Positions 1 through 6,721 of a stretch of DNA of 64,000 bases are shown here, piece by piece. The stretch is from the NCBI RefSeq assembly GCF_000521215.1, contig NZ_KI928940.1, positions 287,818-351,817 of the forward strand, read 5' to 3'. Numbering within the stretch: position 1 is the stretch's first letter; each line of letters begins with the position of its first letter. The position numbers were made by a program, and so were the translations under genes. The notes under the pieces were generated by a model. It was not told the origin of the DNA and made no database searches. It was given only the letters and a program-made list of their open reading frames with translations. This DNA comes from Labrenzia sp. DG1229 (GTDB taxonomy: Bacteria > Pseudomonadota > Alphaproteobacteria > Rhizobiales > Stappiaceae).

Positions 1-485
1 CAGACACGTTTCGCGCGCTTCAGCACCTTGCGCATGATTTCGACGATCTGGCGGTTGACAGTCGCCGGCGCGATCAGGGTCTTGGTGTGCTTGCCCTTGG
101 TTTCGGCCGCGCGTTTCCTCACCGCGATCGCAATGTCGTCGGTGGAAAGATTGGTAAGGCGGGCTTCGTTGCCGATCAGCCTGCAGCAGTGTTTGATGGC
201 GATCAACTCGTCCACGGCGGAGGTTGTGCCCTGGATGACCTCCTCGTGATAGCGCAGGCACGCTTCGCCGAGGGTCATTTGATCGTTGGGACCTTCGTCC
301 CTTACGCGCCGTTTCTCCCTGTCTTCGAACGCCTTCGCGCGTCCTTTAGCCGTTTCTCCAGTTGAGCCGCGAAATCGACGACGCTGCCCATCGATCGTGA
401 GGACGAAGTCGTAATGGTAGTACGGGGACGTGTAGACCCATTCGCCGGTGTCTGGGTCGCGCCTGCGTGTCCTGAAGATTGACAT
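1..485 (-). CDS. int: prophage tyrosine integrase, N-terminal part (cut by window edge)
   Basis: The frame is open from an ATG at 485 (GGGGA seven bases upstream) to the left edge, 161 codons. Residues 1-45 (MSIFRTRRRDPDTGEW, then YYHYDFVLTIDGQRRRF) look like the beta-sheet arm-type DNA-binding domain of phage integrases. A charged linker (AKGRAKAFEDREKRRVRDEG) follows, then a helical core-binding segment containing LGEACLRYHEEV and LIAIKHCCRLIG. The catalytic domain lies outside the window, so no R-H-R-Y residues can be checked. It is the last gene of the leftward operon and marks one prophage end; the attachment site should lie further left. The product would integrate and excise the prophage. 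Confidence 0.85.
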   Translation of the reverse strand, partial: MSIFRTRRRDPDTGEWVYTSPYYHYDFVLTIDGQRRRFRGSTGETAKGRAKAFEDREKRRVRDEGPNDQMTLGEACLRYHEEVIQGTTSAVDELIAIKHCCRLIGNEARLTNLSTDDIAIAVRKRAAETKGKHTKTLIAPATVNRQIVEIMRKVLKRAKRV

Positions 486-703
486 TGCTCGTTCCCCATT
501 GTCATCGCGGCGGCAAGATCTTCTCTTGCATAGGCGCGCCGCGTGCCCCGAATACGATAGAAAATCAGGCCATCATCACCCCAGCGTGTCAAGGTGCGTA
601 CATGCACGCCGATGAATCTGGCCGCGGCAGCATGCGAAATCAGCACCTTGTCGGTGAACAAGGTTTCGAGTTTTTCGCTCATGCTGGCGGGAAGGGAGGT
701 CAT
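302..703 (-). CDS. excisionase-like helix-turn-helix protein
   Basis: A 133-residue frame with a GAAGG ribosome site before the ATG at 703. Residues 20-65 (VLISHAAAARFIGVHVRTLTRWGDDGLIF, then RGTRRAYAREDL) form a MerR/HTH_17-type DNA-binding fold typical of phage excisionases and recombination directionality factors. The last ~60 residues are read in a second frame through the start of the integrase gene, so the two genes overlap by 184 bp. The C-terminus is low-complexity (RPRTTITTSSSRS), which suggests that only the first ~70 residues are functionally constrained. Position immediately before int supports an Xis role; the family assignment is by motif only. Confidence 0.7.
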   Translation of the reverse strand: MTSLPASMSEKLETLFTDKVLISHAAAARFIGVHVRTLTRWGDDGLIFYRIRGTRRAYAREDLAAAMTMGNEQCQSSGHAGATQTPANGSTRPRTTITTSSSRSMGSVVDFAAQLEKRLKDARRRSKTGRNGA

Positions 704-807
704 GTGGCTGCCTTCAAATAACCGGCCAGGTCAGCCCGGTCAGGACAAGTCCGATCGAGCCGAAGAAAAGAACGTTCTTTGCCAGAAGACCGGGCAGGGA
801 CAACGGA

Positions 808-1434
808 TCAGCCCCTCACATGGATGCCGATGAGAAACAGGCGGGTTTCCAGTTCCTTGCGCGCCTTGTCCTGGCCCCATGCCTTGACAGGCATCGGGAA
901 GGGTTCCGGCAGGAAAGACCAGTGTGGACCGTTGAGGGAGGTGTACATGACGTCACGGACTTCGGAGGCCATCAGCTTCCTGTCGATGCGCCTGACATAA
1001 TTGAGGCGATCGTGCATTGCCTGATCGTCGTCCTCGTCCTTGAGGCCGGCCGCTTCGTTGATGACGTCGGACAGGTCGCCCTTGGCCTCGCGCATCGCCT
1101 CGATAAAGGCATTACGGCTGTCTGTATGGTTGGCAGCAAGCCAGAGGAACGGCACGGACGGTTCACCGAAAAACGCTGCGGCGAAGTCATAAAGCAGCGC
1201 GAATTTCTTGTATTGCGGCGCAGCTCGGTCATGCATCAGGCAGCAATGCTGCGCGACGGTGTAGGTGACATTCTGTGTCGCGCCGTTGAAACGCGGGATC
1301 TTGACGAGGTTCTCGACCAGGTCCGGCCAATGAATGTCCGATGCCTGCAGATTGGCAAGGTCAACCACGCGCCCGGAGGCCATCATCATCGGTGCCGGGT
1401 CGTGGACTGTCAGTTTTTGGGAAATCTGGTTCAT
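808..1434 (-). CDS. degenerate HD-domain phosphohydrolase-like phage protein
   Basis: Start ATG 1434 is chosen because GAGGAGCC precedes it; a longer frame to 1533 would overlap the upstream gene. The 208-residue product resembles phage YfbR-type HD hydrolases: PRFNGATQNVTYTVAQH (residues 47-63) matches the segment that supplies the first metal-binding His (H63). At the position of the HD signature the protein reads LLYDFAAAFFGE (80-91), so the His is replaced by Tyr 82. That should weaken or abolish metal binding. It may be a catalytically dead, regulatory or decaying member of a nucleotidase family. It sits between the P-loop gene and xis in the leftward operon. Confidence 0.6.
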   Translation of the reverse strand: MNQISQKLTVHDPAPMMMASGRVVDLANLQASDIHWPDLVENLVKIPRFNGATQNVTYTVAQHCCLMHDRAAPQYKKFALLYDFAAAFFGEPSVPFLWLAANHTDSRNAFIEAMREAKGDLSDVINEAAGLKDEDDDQAMHDRLNYVRRIDRKLMASEVRDVMYTSLNGPHWSFLPEPFPMPVKAWGQDKARKELETRLFLIGIHVRG

Positions 1435-1445
1435 GGCAGGGCTCC

Positions 1446-1994
1446 TCAAAATGGAATGGCGTCGTTTCGTTCGCTTGTTGCCAGACACTCGATCGGGAAG
1501 GTCTCGGTCTGGAGGGTGGTGCCGTCGAACCACGACACGTCGACCGGGCCGCAGCAGCAGTCGGAAACAACGGTCATGCCCTGATGGCAGGATTTCAGGT
1601 GGACGACATCGCCGAGCTGCGGGCGCCAGGGTTCTGGGTCCGGCCTTGCGGTTTTCCCTTCAGCCGAACTGAGCCGAGGTTCGAAATCGGCGATATGCTT
1701 GGCGGTTGAAGCGAGATCCCAACCGACCGTGATCGGTGCGGGTGCAGGGTCAGACCAGCGATGCGCGAATTTGGGATGATTCAGGATATACTTGCGTATC
1801 TCCTCGATATCGTAGGTCCGGTCGTACTGCCCGGCGTCTTCCGGGAACGTCTGCCCGATCTTCAAGGCTTTTCGGCCGCCAATCTTGATGCAGCAGCCGT
1901 CGACAATCGTGTCGCAGTTCAGAAACTCCGCGATCAAAAGGCGATTTATGGTCTTTCCGCTCGCCGGCGGGCCGTAGACATAAATGGTTTGCAT
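1446..1994 (-). CDS. P-loop NTPase fused to a DUF2158-type domain
   Basis: 182 residues. The N-terminus carries a textbook Walker A (GPPASGKT, residues 8-15) directly after the first beta strand (TIYVYG). The C-terminal ~50 residues (GDVVHLKSCHQGMTVV, then VSWFDGTTLQTETFPIECL) match the small DUF2158/YodC-like module that normally stands alone. The middle (residues 60-125) is unassigned, with no clear Walker B. The combination is unusual. The gene is the third member of the leftward operon and ends 12 bases before the HD-like gene. Its substrate is unknown. Confidence 0.6.
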   Translation of the reverse strand: MQTIYVYGPPASGKTINRLLIAEFLNCDTIVDGCCIKIGGRKALKIGQTFPEDAGQYDRTYDIEEIRKYILNHPKFAHRWSDPAPAPITVGWDLASTAKHIADFEPRLSSAEGKTARPDPEPWRPQLGDVVHLKSCHQGMTVVSDCCCGPVDVSWFDGTTLQTETFPIECLATSERNDAIPF

Positions 1995-2009
1995 GAAAGC
2001 TCCCTCGGC

Positions 2010-2273
2010 CTAGCGGCCGGCTTCGATGTCTTGAAACGCCTTGATCGCCTTGCCGTGGAGATCCATCGCGCGTTTCTTGAAGTTCTTGAAAAGGGTGAGG
2101 ATCTCCGCCCGATCGTGCGGGCGGCGTTCCAGGCAAATTTCCAGATCGCCAAGGGTTGAGGAGAGATCCTCGACCACCTGGCAGGTTTCGCCCATGAACT
2201 GCCGCGCGCGATGCGCCGCGGGCGGGTCGACCCGCTTCGCGTCATCCTTCTGAAGATCAGAGACCTGCCGCAT
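2010..2273 (-). CDS. small helical hypothetical phage protein
   Basis: 87 residues, charged and predicted helical throughout (for example LTLFKNFKKRAMDLHGKAIKAFQDIEAGR at the C-terminus). Its start codon overlaps the stop of the GapR-like gene by one base, so the pair is probably translationally coupled. I recognise no family. Position between gapR-like and P-loop genes suggests early expression with them. Confidence 0.55.
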   Translation of the reverse strand: MRQVSDLQKDDAKRVDPPAAHRARQFMGETCQVVEDLSSTLGDLEICLERRPHDRAEILTLFKNFKKRAMDLHGKAIKAFQDIEAGR

Positions 2274-2563
2274 CAGCCCGCCTCTGGTTCCGATCCGGCG
2301 CCCGGATCGTCGTCCGGGCCAAGCATTCCGAGCGCGTGGAGATAGAGGTCGAGGACGGTTTCTTCCTCCTCGCGCTCGTGCGGCTGTTTCTTGCGCAAGG
2401 AGACGATCTTGCGCAGGATCTTGACGTCATAGCCGTTGCCCTTGGCCTCGCCGTAGACGTCCTTGATGTCATCGGCAATGACCTTTTTTTCTTCCTCGAA
2501 CCGCTCAATGCGTTCGATGAAGGCGCGCAGCTGGTCGGCTGCGACTCCTCCGGGATCAGTCAT
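2273..2563 (-). CDS. GapR-like DNA-binding protein (DUF2312 family)
   Basis: 96 residues. [17 protein letters not shown] (residues 11-27), then [19 protein letters not shown] and [13 protein letters not shown], are close matches to the conserved core of the alphaproteobacterial DUF2312 family. In Caulobacter that family member, GapR, binds overtwisted AT-rich DNA and affects replication and the cell cycle. The acidic tail ([15 protein letters not shown]) is an addition. It is the first confidently called gene of the leftward operon, 350 bp from the operator. A phage-borne copy would be expected to act on phage or host chromosome topology; that role is inferred from the family. Confidence 0.88.
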   Translation of the reverse strand: MTDPGGVAADQLRAFIERIERFEEEKKVIADDIKDVYGEAKGNGYDVKILRKIVSLRKKQPHEREEEETVLDLYLHALGMLGPDDDPGAGSEPEAG

Positions 2564-2696
2564 TTCGGAAAACTCCTTGTTCGGGAAAAGCCTGGCGAAA
2601 CAGACCGCAGCGGATCTGCTTGGCGGGGCGGCGCGGGAAGAGATGATTTGTGCCTAGTCAGAGGTCATCCGCACGCCGTTGCCCTGGTTCGCTAGA

Positions 2697-2882
2697 TCAT
2701 GGCGCGCTCCTTGTGCTGTTGAGAGGAGATGATCCGCTCGATGGGGCGGCGTTTCCGGGTCTCTGCCCGGTTTCTGTGGCAAGCCTTTCCGGCCGGAGAT
2801 CCTGGCCGGAGCCGTCCTCAAGCCTCTCGCGATGGGAAGTCGCGTCAGGACGGCGGGAGGAAGTGTGAGTCAGGTCTTGCAT
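2697..2882 (-). CDS. possible short leader ORF
   Basis: 61 residues from an ATG at 2882 with GGAGAAGG just upstream, so the initiation site is good. The product (MQDLTHTSSRRPD start; rich in S, R, P) has no recognisable fold and could be spurious. It is the first frame downstream of the leftward promoter and might serve as a leader peptide. Confidence 0.3.
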   Translation of the reverse strand: MQDLTHTSSRRPDATSHRERLEDGSGQDLRPERLATETGQRPGNAAPSSGSSPLNSTRSAP

Positions 2883-2910
2883 TGCCTTCTCCAATGGGGA
2901 AGAAAGCTAG

Positions 2911-2932
2911 TAGCATAAATGCTATTCGTCAA
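2911..2932 (-). promoter_or_regulatory. leftward early promoter with repressor operator
   Basis: The palindrome TAGCATAAATGCTA (2911-2924) lies directly next to a TTGACG box on the minus strand (2927-2932). The operator would therefore occupy the spacer between -35 and -10. A half-site TGCTATT is seen at 2959-2965. The same TAGCA-N4-TGCTA element occurs at 5111-5124 inside the immunity region. This indicates that the prophage repressor also silences the integrase operon. Confidence 0.6.
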
Positions 2933-3092
2933 TCAGAAATATCAAATTAAAAACCAAATGCTATTCTTTGCTCAACGACATGACCGGACACCTGACGCTT
3001 AATCGCTAGTTTTCCGGATTTAAGATGCTTGGTTGTGAGAATCTCTGCAGCAATTAAACGTATCGTATAGCCGCTTTTTTCCAACAATAAGT

Positions 3093-3107
3093 GTGATACG
3101 CTATCAC
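3093..3107. promoter_or_regulatory. palindromic operator-like site
   Basis: GTGATA-CGC-TATCAC is a perfect 6-bp-arm palindrome 27 bases before the GTG start of the following gene. It differs from the phage TAGCA/TGCTA operator, so a separate regulator may control this cargo gene. No cognate regulator can be named from sequence alone. Confidence 0.4.
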
Positions 3108-3133
3108 GAATATTAAAAGGGGAATGCCCAAAC

Positions 3134-3961
3134 GTGACGGCTCTTGGACTTTTTAAACCTAACGATTTGAAAATATCTGAAGCGATTTCTTCTCTGAACA
3201 AAGAGCTGAAAACACTGGGCGCCGCGGAAGTAATGGTTGCCAACGAAGTGACCGATTTTGAAGTAGCGACAAGACAGGTTGGAAAACCAAACCTTGTCGG
3301 TGAGCATTTCAGAAGGTCCTTAAATACCCTTCCTCCTGACCAGGTTCTCTGGGCTGGCGCGTACGATGAAGATGGCAGCTGTGTGTGCACAGTTGCATCG
3401 CAATACCTGCCTTTTGAAGACCGCTCACTTGATCGCCACCTAATCGACTATTTTGAACGCTGTTTTGACGCCGAGGATGGGGGTAAAGTTGAGATGGGCA
3501 GGGGCTCATTTGCTTTTCTTGGCCTCACAGGCGGCCCCTTCGTTTACGTCGGCGAGGGACATGTTCGAGAGGACATGAGAGGCAGTAACTTTCTGGGCCA
3601 TTTGCAGAGGTTACTGATCCTATCCGCATATTGGAGATGGCGACCCAACCTGATTTATGGGTTCATGGAACCAAGAATGATAAAAAGAAAATACCATACG
3701 ACGTGGGGATACAGTTTTGCTCATCCATCGGGAGTTATTTGGAAGAAAAGACCGAAGATGGAGGTTTGGCGTGACCCATACTTTGTGGGTCTTGCATCTG
3801 AAGGGATTTGTCGCCTGGCAGAAGATGCCTTAGAGGTCGGTTCGTCCCAACGTCGTGCGAATAACAAAACAGAAACGAACATCCATAAATTGTCTGAAAG
3901 GGCAAAATTAAGCGCTGATACTTCAGCTCAACAGTCGGTTCAAAACCGTAAGTCAGACTAG
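3134..3961 (+). CDS. cargo protein, possibly acetyltransferase-like
   Basis: 275 residues from a GTG (GGGGA 12 bases upstream). The central part (GGPFVYVGEGHVREDMRGSNF, then LQRLLILSAYWRWRPNLIYGFMEP and TTWGYSFAHPSGVIWK) has the arrangement of a GNAT fold: a beta strand, an R-G loop and a following helix. I cannot match it to a named family, so the function stays open. The last ~50 residues are polar. The gene lies between the integrase operon and the repressor, a common place for lysogenic cargo, and converges with the PAS-like gene, overlapping it by 227 bp on the opposite strand. Confidence 0.6.
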   Translation: MTALGLFKPNDLKISEAISSLNKELKTLGAAEVMVANEVTDFEVATRQVGKPNLVGEHFRRSLNTLPPDQVLWAGAYDEDGSCVCTVASQYLPFEDRSLDRHLIDYFERCFDAEDGGKVEMGRGSFAFLGLTGGPFVYVGEGHVREDMRGSNFLGHLQRLLILSAYWRWRPNLIYGFMEPRMIKRKYHTTWGYSFAHPSGVIWKKRPKMEVWRDPYFVGLASEGICRLAEDALEVGSSQRRANNKTETNIHKLSERAKLSADTSAQQSVQNRKSD

Positions 3962-4316
3962 TTGCAACGTATTCAAAGATTGGTTTTTTTTCGAAAATTG
4001 CCTTCTTGTAACCGCGTCCAATGAGCTCAACATATTCATCATCAAGAGAGCTCACAGCTTTCTTTGGCCTATCCGCCCAGTCGGCTCCGAGAATTCGCGA
4101 GGCAAGAGAATTTTCTCCCGCAATCAACATGTTTGGAGCGGAGTTGCCTGTCGGTTGTCCGTCAAACATCAAAAGCGACGGAGATACGCTTACCAACTCG
4201 TCCGTAAGGTGGCCCTGGCTGGCCTTCCAGACAGACAGTAGTCTTTGCGTTAGTGAGTCAGCGCTACCGCGCTCAACGTCATCCAAATCCAGTTCAAAAA
4301 CCGTATTCTGGGTCAT
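3735..4316 (-). CDS. PAS-like domain protein
   Basis: 193 residues from an ATG at 4316 that overlaps the stop of the upstream gene as ATGA, implying coupled translation. Residues 20-140 (RLLSVWKASQG, LIAGENSLASRILG, then ELKYQRLILPFQTIYGCSFLFCYS) resemble the alphaproteobacterial PAS_5-type sensor fold, which ends in the same LILPF...S pattern. The C-terminal 45 residues are read antisense through the 3134-3961 gene and may be unconstrained. A sensory or regulatory role in lysogeny is possible but unproven. Confidence 0.5.
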   Translation of the reverse strand: MTQNTVFELDLDDVERGSADSLTQRLLSVWKASQGHLTDELVSVSPSLLMFDGQPTGNSAPNMLIAGENSLASRILGADWADRPKKAVSSLDDEYVELIGRGYKKAIFEKKPIFEYVATSLTYGFEPTVELKYQRLILPFQTIYGCSFLFCYSHDVGTNRPLRHLLPGDKSLQMQDPQSMGHAKPPSSVFSSK

Positions 4317-4579
4317 TGCTCTACAATTGAGTTGCATAGGGCTAGTGTGATGGACGGTTCCAGGTTCTCCAGAAATTCAAGATACCGAATATCCGAAATT
4401 CGTGGTTCCAAGCCTTGAAAATTATTGTGTCCGTACGCCCGCAGACACGCAATCTCGGCGACAACTTGGATATCAAATTCGGTAATGTAATTTAGTATCC
4501 TCTTGAAGTAAATTTCGGGAGGTATTATCGGTTCACTAACGCAAAAGTTGTATAAAAGGTTGTAGTTATCTGGCTTCAC
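4313..4579 (-). CDS. small hypothetical protein coupled to the PAS-like gene
   Basis: 88 residues from a GTG at 4579 with GGGAG nine bases upstream. The sequence is mostly helical and acidic (for example FKRILNYITEFDIQVVAEIACLRAYG). No family is recognised. The 4-bp overlap with the downstream PAS-like gene suggests a two-gene cargo operon transcribed towards the integrase side. Confidence 0.5.
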   Translation of the reverse strand: MKPDNYNLLYNFCVSEPIIPPEIYFKRILNYITEFDIQVVAEIACLRAYGHNNFQGLEPRISDIRYLEFLENLEPSITLALCNSIVEQ

Positions 4580-4664
4580 GTTGCACCGCTCCCGAAAATT
4601 ATGATTTTGTTAAATTTAGACGGAGACTGTTAATCTTGCAACCAAGACTTGAGGCTAACTGGAA

Positions 4665-5099
4665 TTACTCGCCCTTTGTTTTTGCTATTTTCTCAGCGTA
4701 TATACCCAAAACCATTACCGCCAATGCGGGTGGGTCTATTCTGCTGCTTTTGTCTTCTTTCGCTGCGGCCATAATTTCCATTGCTTCCCGGTATGCTTCC
4801 CGGAAGCATTCAACATTACTTACCTTTGCGCCTTTGAGATCCAATCCCTGTGTCAGGTCGCCGATGCTTGCTTGTTCTATAGAATGGCCAGAAGGCTCGC
4901 CGGAACCCATCAAGTCAGATACTGGAACGCCAAGTTTTTCAGCAATCTTGGCCAACGTCTTTACTGACGGTGTGTGAGACTTGTTCAGCAACTGAGTGAT
5001 ATAACTCTCGTTATGTCCCAGTTGTTTGGATAGCTCATTCATATAGACGCCCTTGGACTCAATCACCTGGCGCAGATTTATTTTCCAATGTTCTGACAT
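4665..5099 (-). CDS. prophage XRE-family repressor (CI-like)
   Basis: From ATG 5099 the product is 144 residues; an alternative ATG at 5120 adds seven residues but would lie within the operator. Residues 8-60 form a clear XRE helix-turn-helix (LRQVIESKGVYMNELSKQLG, HNESYITQLLNKSHTPSVKTLAKIAEKLGV). The C-terminal ~85 residues do not contain the Ser-Lys LexA-type protease motif, so induction by RecA-stimulated self-cleavage is not indicated. It is divergent from the Cro-like gene, with operators between them, which fits the lysogeny switch. Confidence 0.75.
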   Translation of the reverse strand: MSEHWKINLRQVIESKGVYMNELSKQLGHNESYITQLLNKSHTPSVKTLAKIAEKLGVPVSDLMGSGEPSGHSIEQASIGDLTQGLDLKGAKVSNVECFREAYREAMEIMAAAKEDKSSRIDPPALAVMVLGIYAEKIAKTKGE

Positions 5100-5110
5100 G
5101 ATGTCATTAA

Positions 5111-5188
5111 TAGCAAACATGCTAATCGCCTGAAACAGTGAAGAATGCTATTGACGCATAATAGCAAATGTGAAAGTTTGCTATTATG
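5111..5188. promoter_or_regulatory. immunity-region operators
   Basis: TAGCAAACATGCTA (5111-5124) has the same TAGCA-N4-TGCTA form as the site at 2911. A half-site TGCTATT lies at 5146-5152. A second, larger inverted repeat has 12-bp perfect arms CATAATAGCAAA (5157-5168) and TTTGCTATTATG (5177-5188); its right arm includes the ATG of the Cro-like gene. TTGACG at 5151-5156 is correctly spaced for transcription to begin at about 5186, so that gene may be read from a leaderless mRNA. Confidence 0.65.
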
Positions 5189-5413
5189 TCCAGCATCACA
5201 GAAATGGTTGAGGCCTTTCTGGTGGCATCTGAGATGCCTCAGTCGGCCTTTGGAAAAGCAGCTGTGGGTGATCCCAATCTCGTCCGTCGATTGCGGAACG
5301 GACTCGACGTTCGTACGCGAACTGCAGCGAGAATTGCAGCATTCATTGACGACTATTGGTCGAAGAACCCCCACAAAAAACTTCATTTGGACCGAACTCA
5401 TGAAAAATCATAG
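5186..5413 (+). CDS. Cro-like small helix-turn-helix protein
   Basis: 75 residues. MVEAFLVASEMPQSAFGKAAVGDPNLVRRLRNGLDVRTRTAARIAAFI reads as a compact helix-turn-helix of the small Cro/antirepressor type. It is divergent from the XRE repressor. There is no Shine-Dalgarno, and the start codon lies in the right arm of the operator palindrome, which suggests direct autorepression. Confidence 0.65.
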   Translation: MSSITEMVEAFLVASEMPQSAFGKAAVGDPNLVRRLRNGLDVRTRTAARIAAFIDDYWSKNPHKKLHLDRTHEKS

Positions 5414-5426
5414 TAGCCACCCTATA

Positions 5427-5485
5427 ACCATGTCTTGCGGAATCGGTACGCGCCCATTGCGGAAAGCACCGACGTTGGCGCGTAG
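5427..5485. repeat. 59-bp direct repeat, copy 1 (structured)
   Basis: Identical over 59 bases to 6053-6111. It contains a perfect 8-bp inverted repeat TACGCGCC...GGCGCGTA with a short CGG/CCG inner stem. It lies between the Cro-like gene and the minus-strand gene at 5661-5963. Read on the minus strand both copies encode LRANVGAFRNGRVP, and on the plus strand MSCGIGTRPLRKAPTLAR. Full identity, including codon third positions, argues either for recent duplication or for a nucleic-acid-level function. Confidence 0.75.
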
Positions 5486-5660
5486 CATGAGCGGCTGGTC
5501 TTTGAAAAGGCGGCTTGCCGATGCGGCCTGTGCTTTCCAGACCGGGCACTCGGTGCGCGGCTACCGTCGCTCCTATAGCCGCAGGGTCGCGCTGCTGGCT
5601 CTGCGGGTAGCCAATCATGAGCGCCGCGAGGCCGAGACGCGGCCAGAACACGCGGAAGGA

Positions 5661-5963
5661 CTATTGGCGTCTGCGCAATCGATTGAGAATGCGGTCAACC
5701 GACATCTTGAAACGTTCGAAGGCAAGAGCCTGTCCTTCCTGCTTGATCGCGCGTTCATCGAGCGAAGCAGGAGCCGTAGAGGGGAGGCGGAAGCGCTTGG
5801 TGTCGAAATTATCGAGCATGGTATCGAGGCGTGTCGCTGCCATTTCGAACCCGACCCGGTCTCGTCGCTCAAATTCCAGGGCCATCTCTATAAAGGCCTG
5901 TTCGAAGACGGCAGCTTTGATTTCCTCTTTTACCAGCATTTCGTCGGACGATGGGATTGGCAT
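5661..5963 (-). CDS. small hypothetical phage protein
   Basis: 100 residues from ATG 5963, chosen for the GGAG nine bases upstream; a longer frame would start inside the 59-bp repeat. Highly charged and helical (EEIKAAVFEQAFIEMALEFERR, then FERFKMSVDRILNRLRRRQ). No family recognised. The gene lies between the two copies of the 59-bp repeat. Confidence 0.5.
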   Translation of the reverse strand: MPIPSSDEMLVKEEIKAAVFEQAFIEMALEFERRDRVGFEMAATRLDTMLDNFDTKRFRLPSTAPASLDERAIKQEGQALAFERFKMSVDRILNRLRRRQ

Positions 5964-6052
5964 CGGTTTCTCCGTTGGTTGAAGGCCAGTCTCGCGTTTC
6001 AGGGAAAAAGGCTCACGCGGAAGGTCCGCCCGCAATTTGGAGGTTGCAAATG

Positions 6053-6111
6053 ACCATGTCTTGCGGAATCGGTACGCGCCCATTGCGGAAAGCACCGACG
6101 TTGGCGCGTAG
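6053..6111. repeat. 59-bp direct repeat, copy 2 (structured)
   Basis: Second copy of the element at 5427-5485, 626 bp away, including the same 8-bp stem. It lies between the two small minus-strand genes, so each of those genes has a copy downstream. Confidence 0.75.
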
Positions 6112-6265
6112 ACTGAAAGGATGGCTGTCCACGCTCTGGCCAGGACGGCACCGGCTGCCAGACGGCTTGATCACCGAAGCAGGCGGCATCTCCATGCGCA
6201 GCGAAAAAGGTAGTATCCGCATTGAAACGCTGGAGACAGCTGGATTGAACGAACAGCCTGCAGAA

Positions 6266-6529
6266 TTAGTCGAATTCAGGAGGTGTCGACAGATTACGCA
6301 ATTTATCGAGGGTCTGTCGCGCGGTATTCATTTGAATATGAACGCGTCGCTCGTCCGGGAACACATCGTTCTTCAGAAGACGCTTTTCGGTCGCCGAAAG
6401 AATAATTTCAGCGTCTCGGAAGAGGAAATCCCGGTCGTCACTCTTGAGGACGAGGGGGATCAACAGCGCCTCGAGAGCGCTCAGTCGGCCTCGTTGAGCG
6501 TCCAGGGCGTCGGTAATTTCACTGTCCAT
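6266..6529 (-). CDS. small helical hypothetical phage protein
   Basis: 87 residues from ATG 6529 with GGAG eight bases upstream. Heptad-like leucines (LDAQRGRLSALEALLIPLVLK) suggest a coiled coil. No family recognised. The opposite-strand frame 5951-6574 is longer but has no plausible start or fold, so the minus-strand reading is preferred. Confidence 0.5.
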   Translation of the reverse strand: MDSEITDALDAQRGRLSALEALLIPLVLKSDDRDFLFRDAEIILSATEKRLLKNDVFPDERRVHIQMNTARQTLDKLRNLSTPPEFD

Positions 6530-6630
6530 TTATCAGTCTCCATAGGCTTTGAGCCGGAGGAAGACGGCGAATGATTGTTTTTCAGAATACACAAATGCAT
6601 CTCCTCCTGGTTTGGCAGGGGTGGGTGACA

Positions 6631-6664
6631 GGCCCCGTTGGGTGCGTCAACACGCGACGGGGCC
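6631..6664. promoter_or_regulatory. strong hairpin between divergent early genes
   Basis: GGCCCCGT (6631-6638) pairs perfectly with ACGGGGCC (6657-6664), with an inner GCGT/ACGC stem (6644-6647 and 6652-6655). No T-run follows. It lies 58 bases before the next gene and could be a leader structure or operator. Confidence 0.4.
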
Positions 6665-6721
6665 GCAGACTTCATATCACAAAAGTTCTATTTTTGTTCT
6701 CTTTTTCCCGTGGAGGTTGTC

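Noticed and set aside
820-1584. 254-residue plus-strand frame
   Set aside because: Antisense to the HD-like gene; no ribosome site or recognisable fold.
2947-3390. 147-residue minus-strand frame
   Set aside because: Mostly antisense to the better supported 3134-3961 gene and Ser/Lys-rich without a domain.
5145-6053. 302-residue plus-strand frame crossing the 59-bp repeat
   Set aside because: It starts inside the operator region and overlaps the Cro-like gene in another frame; the minus-strand 5661-5963 gene has a better start and protein composition.
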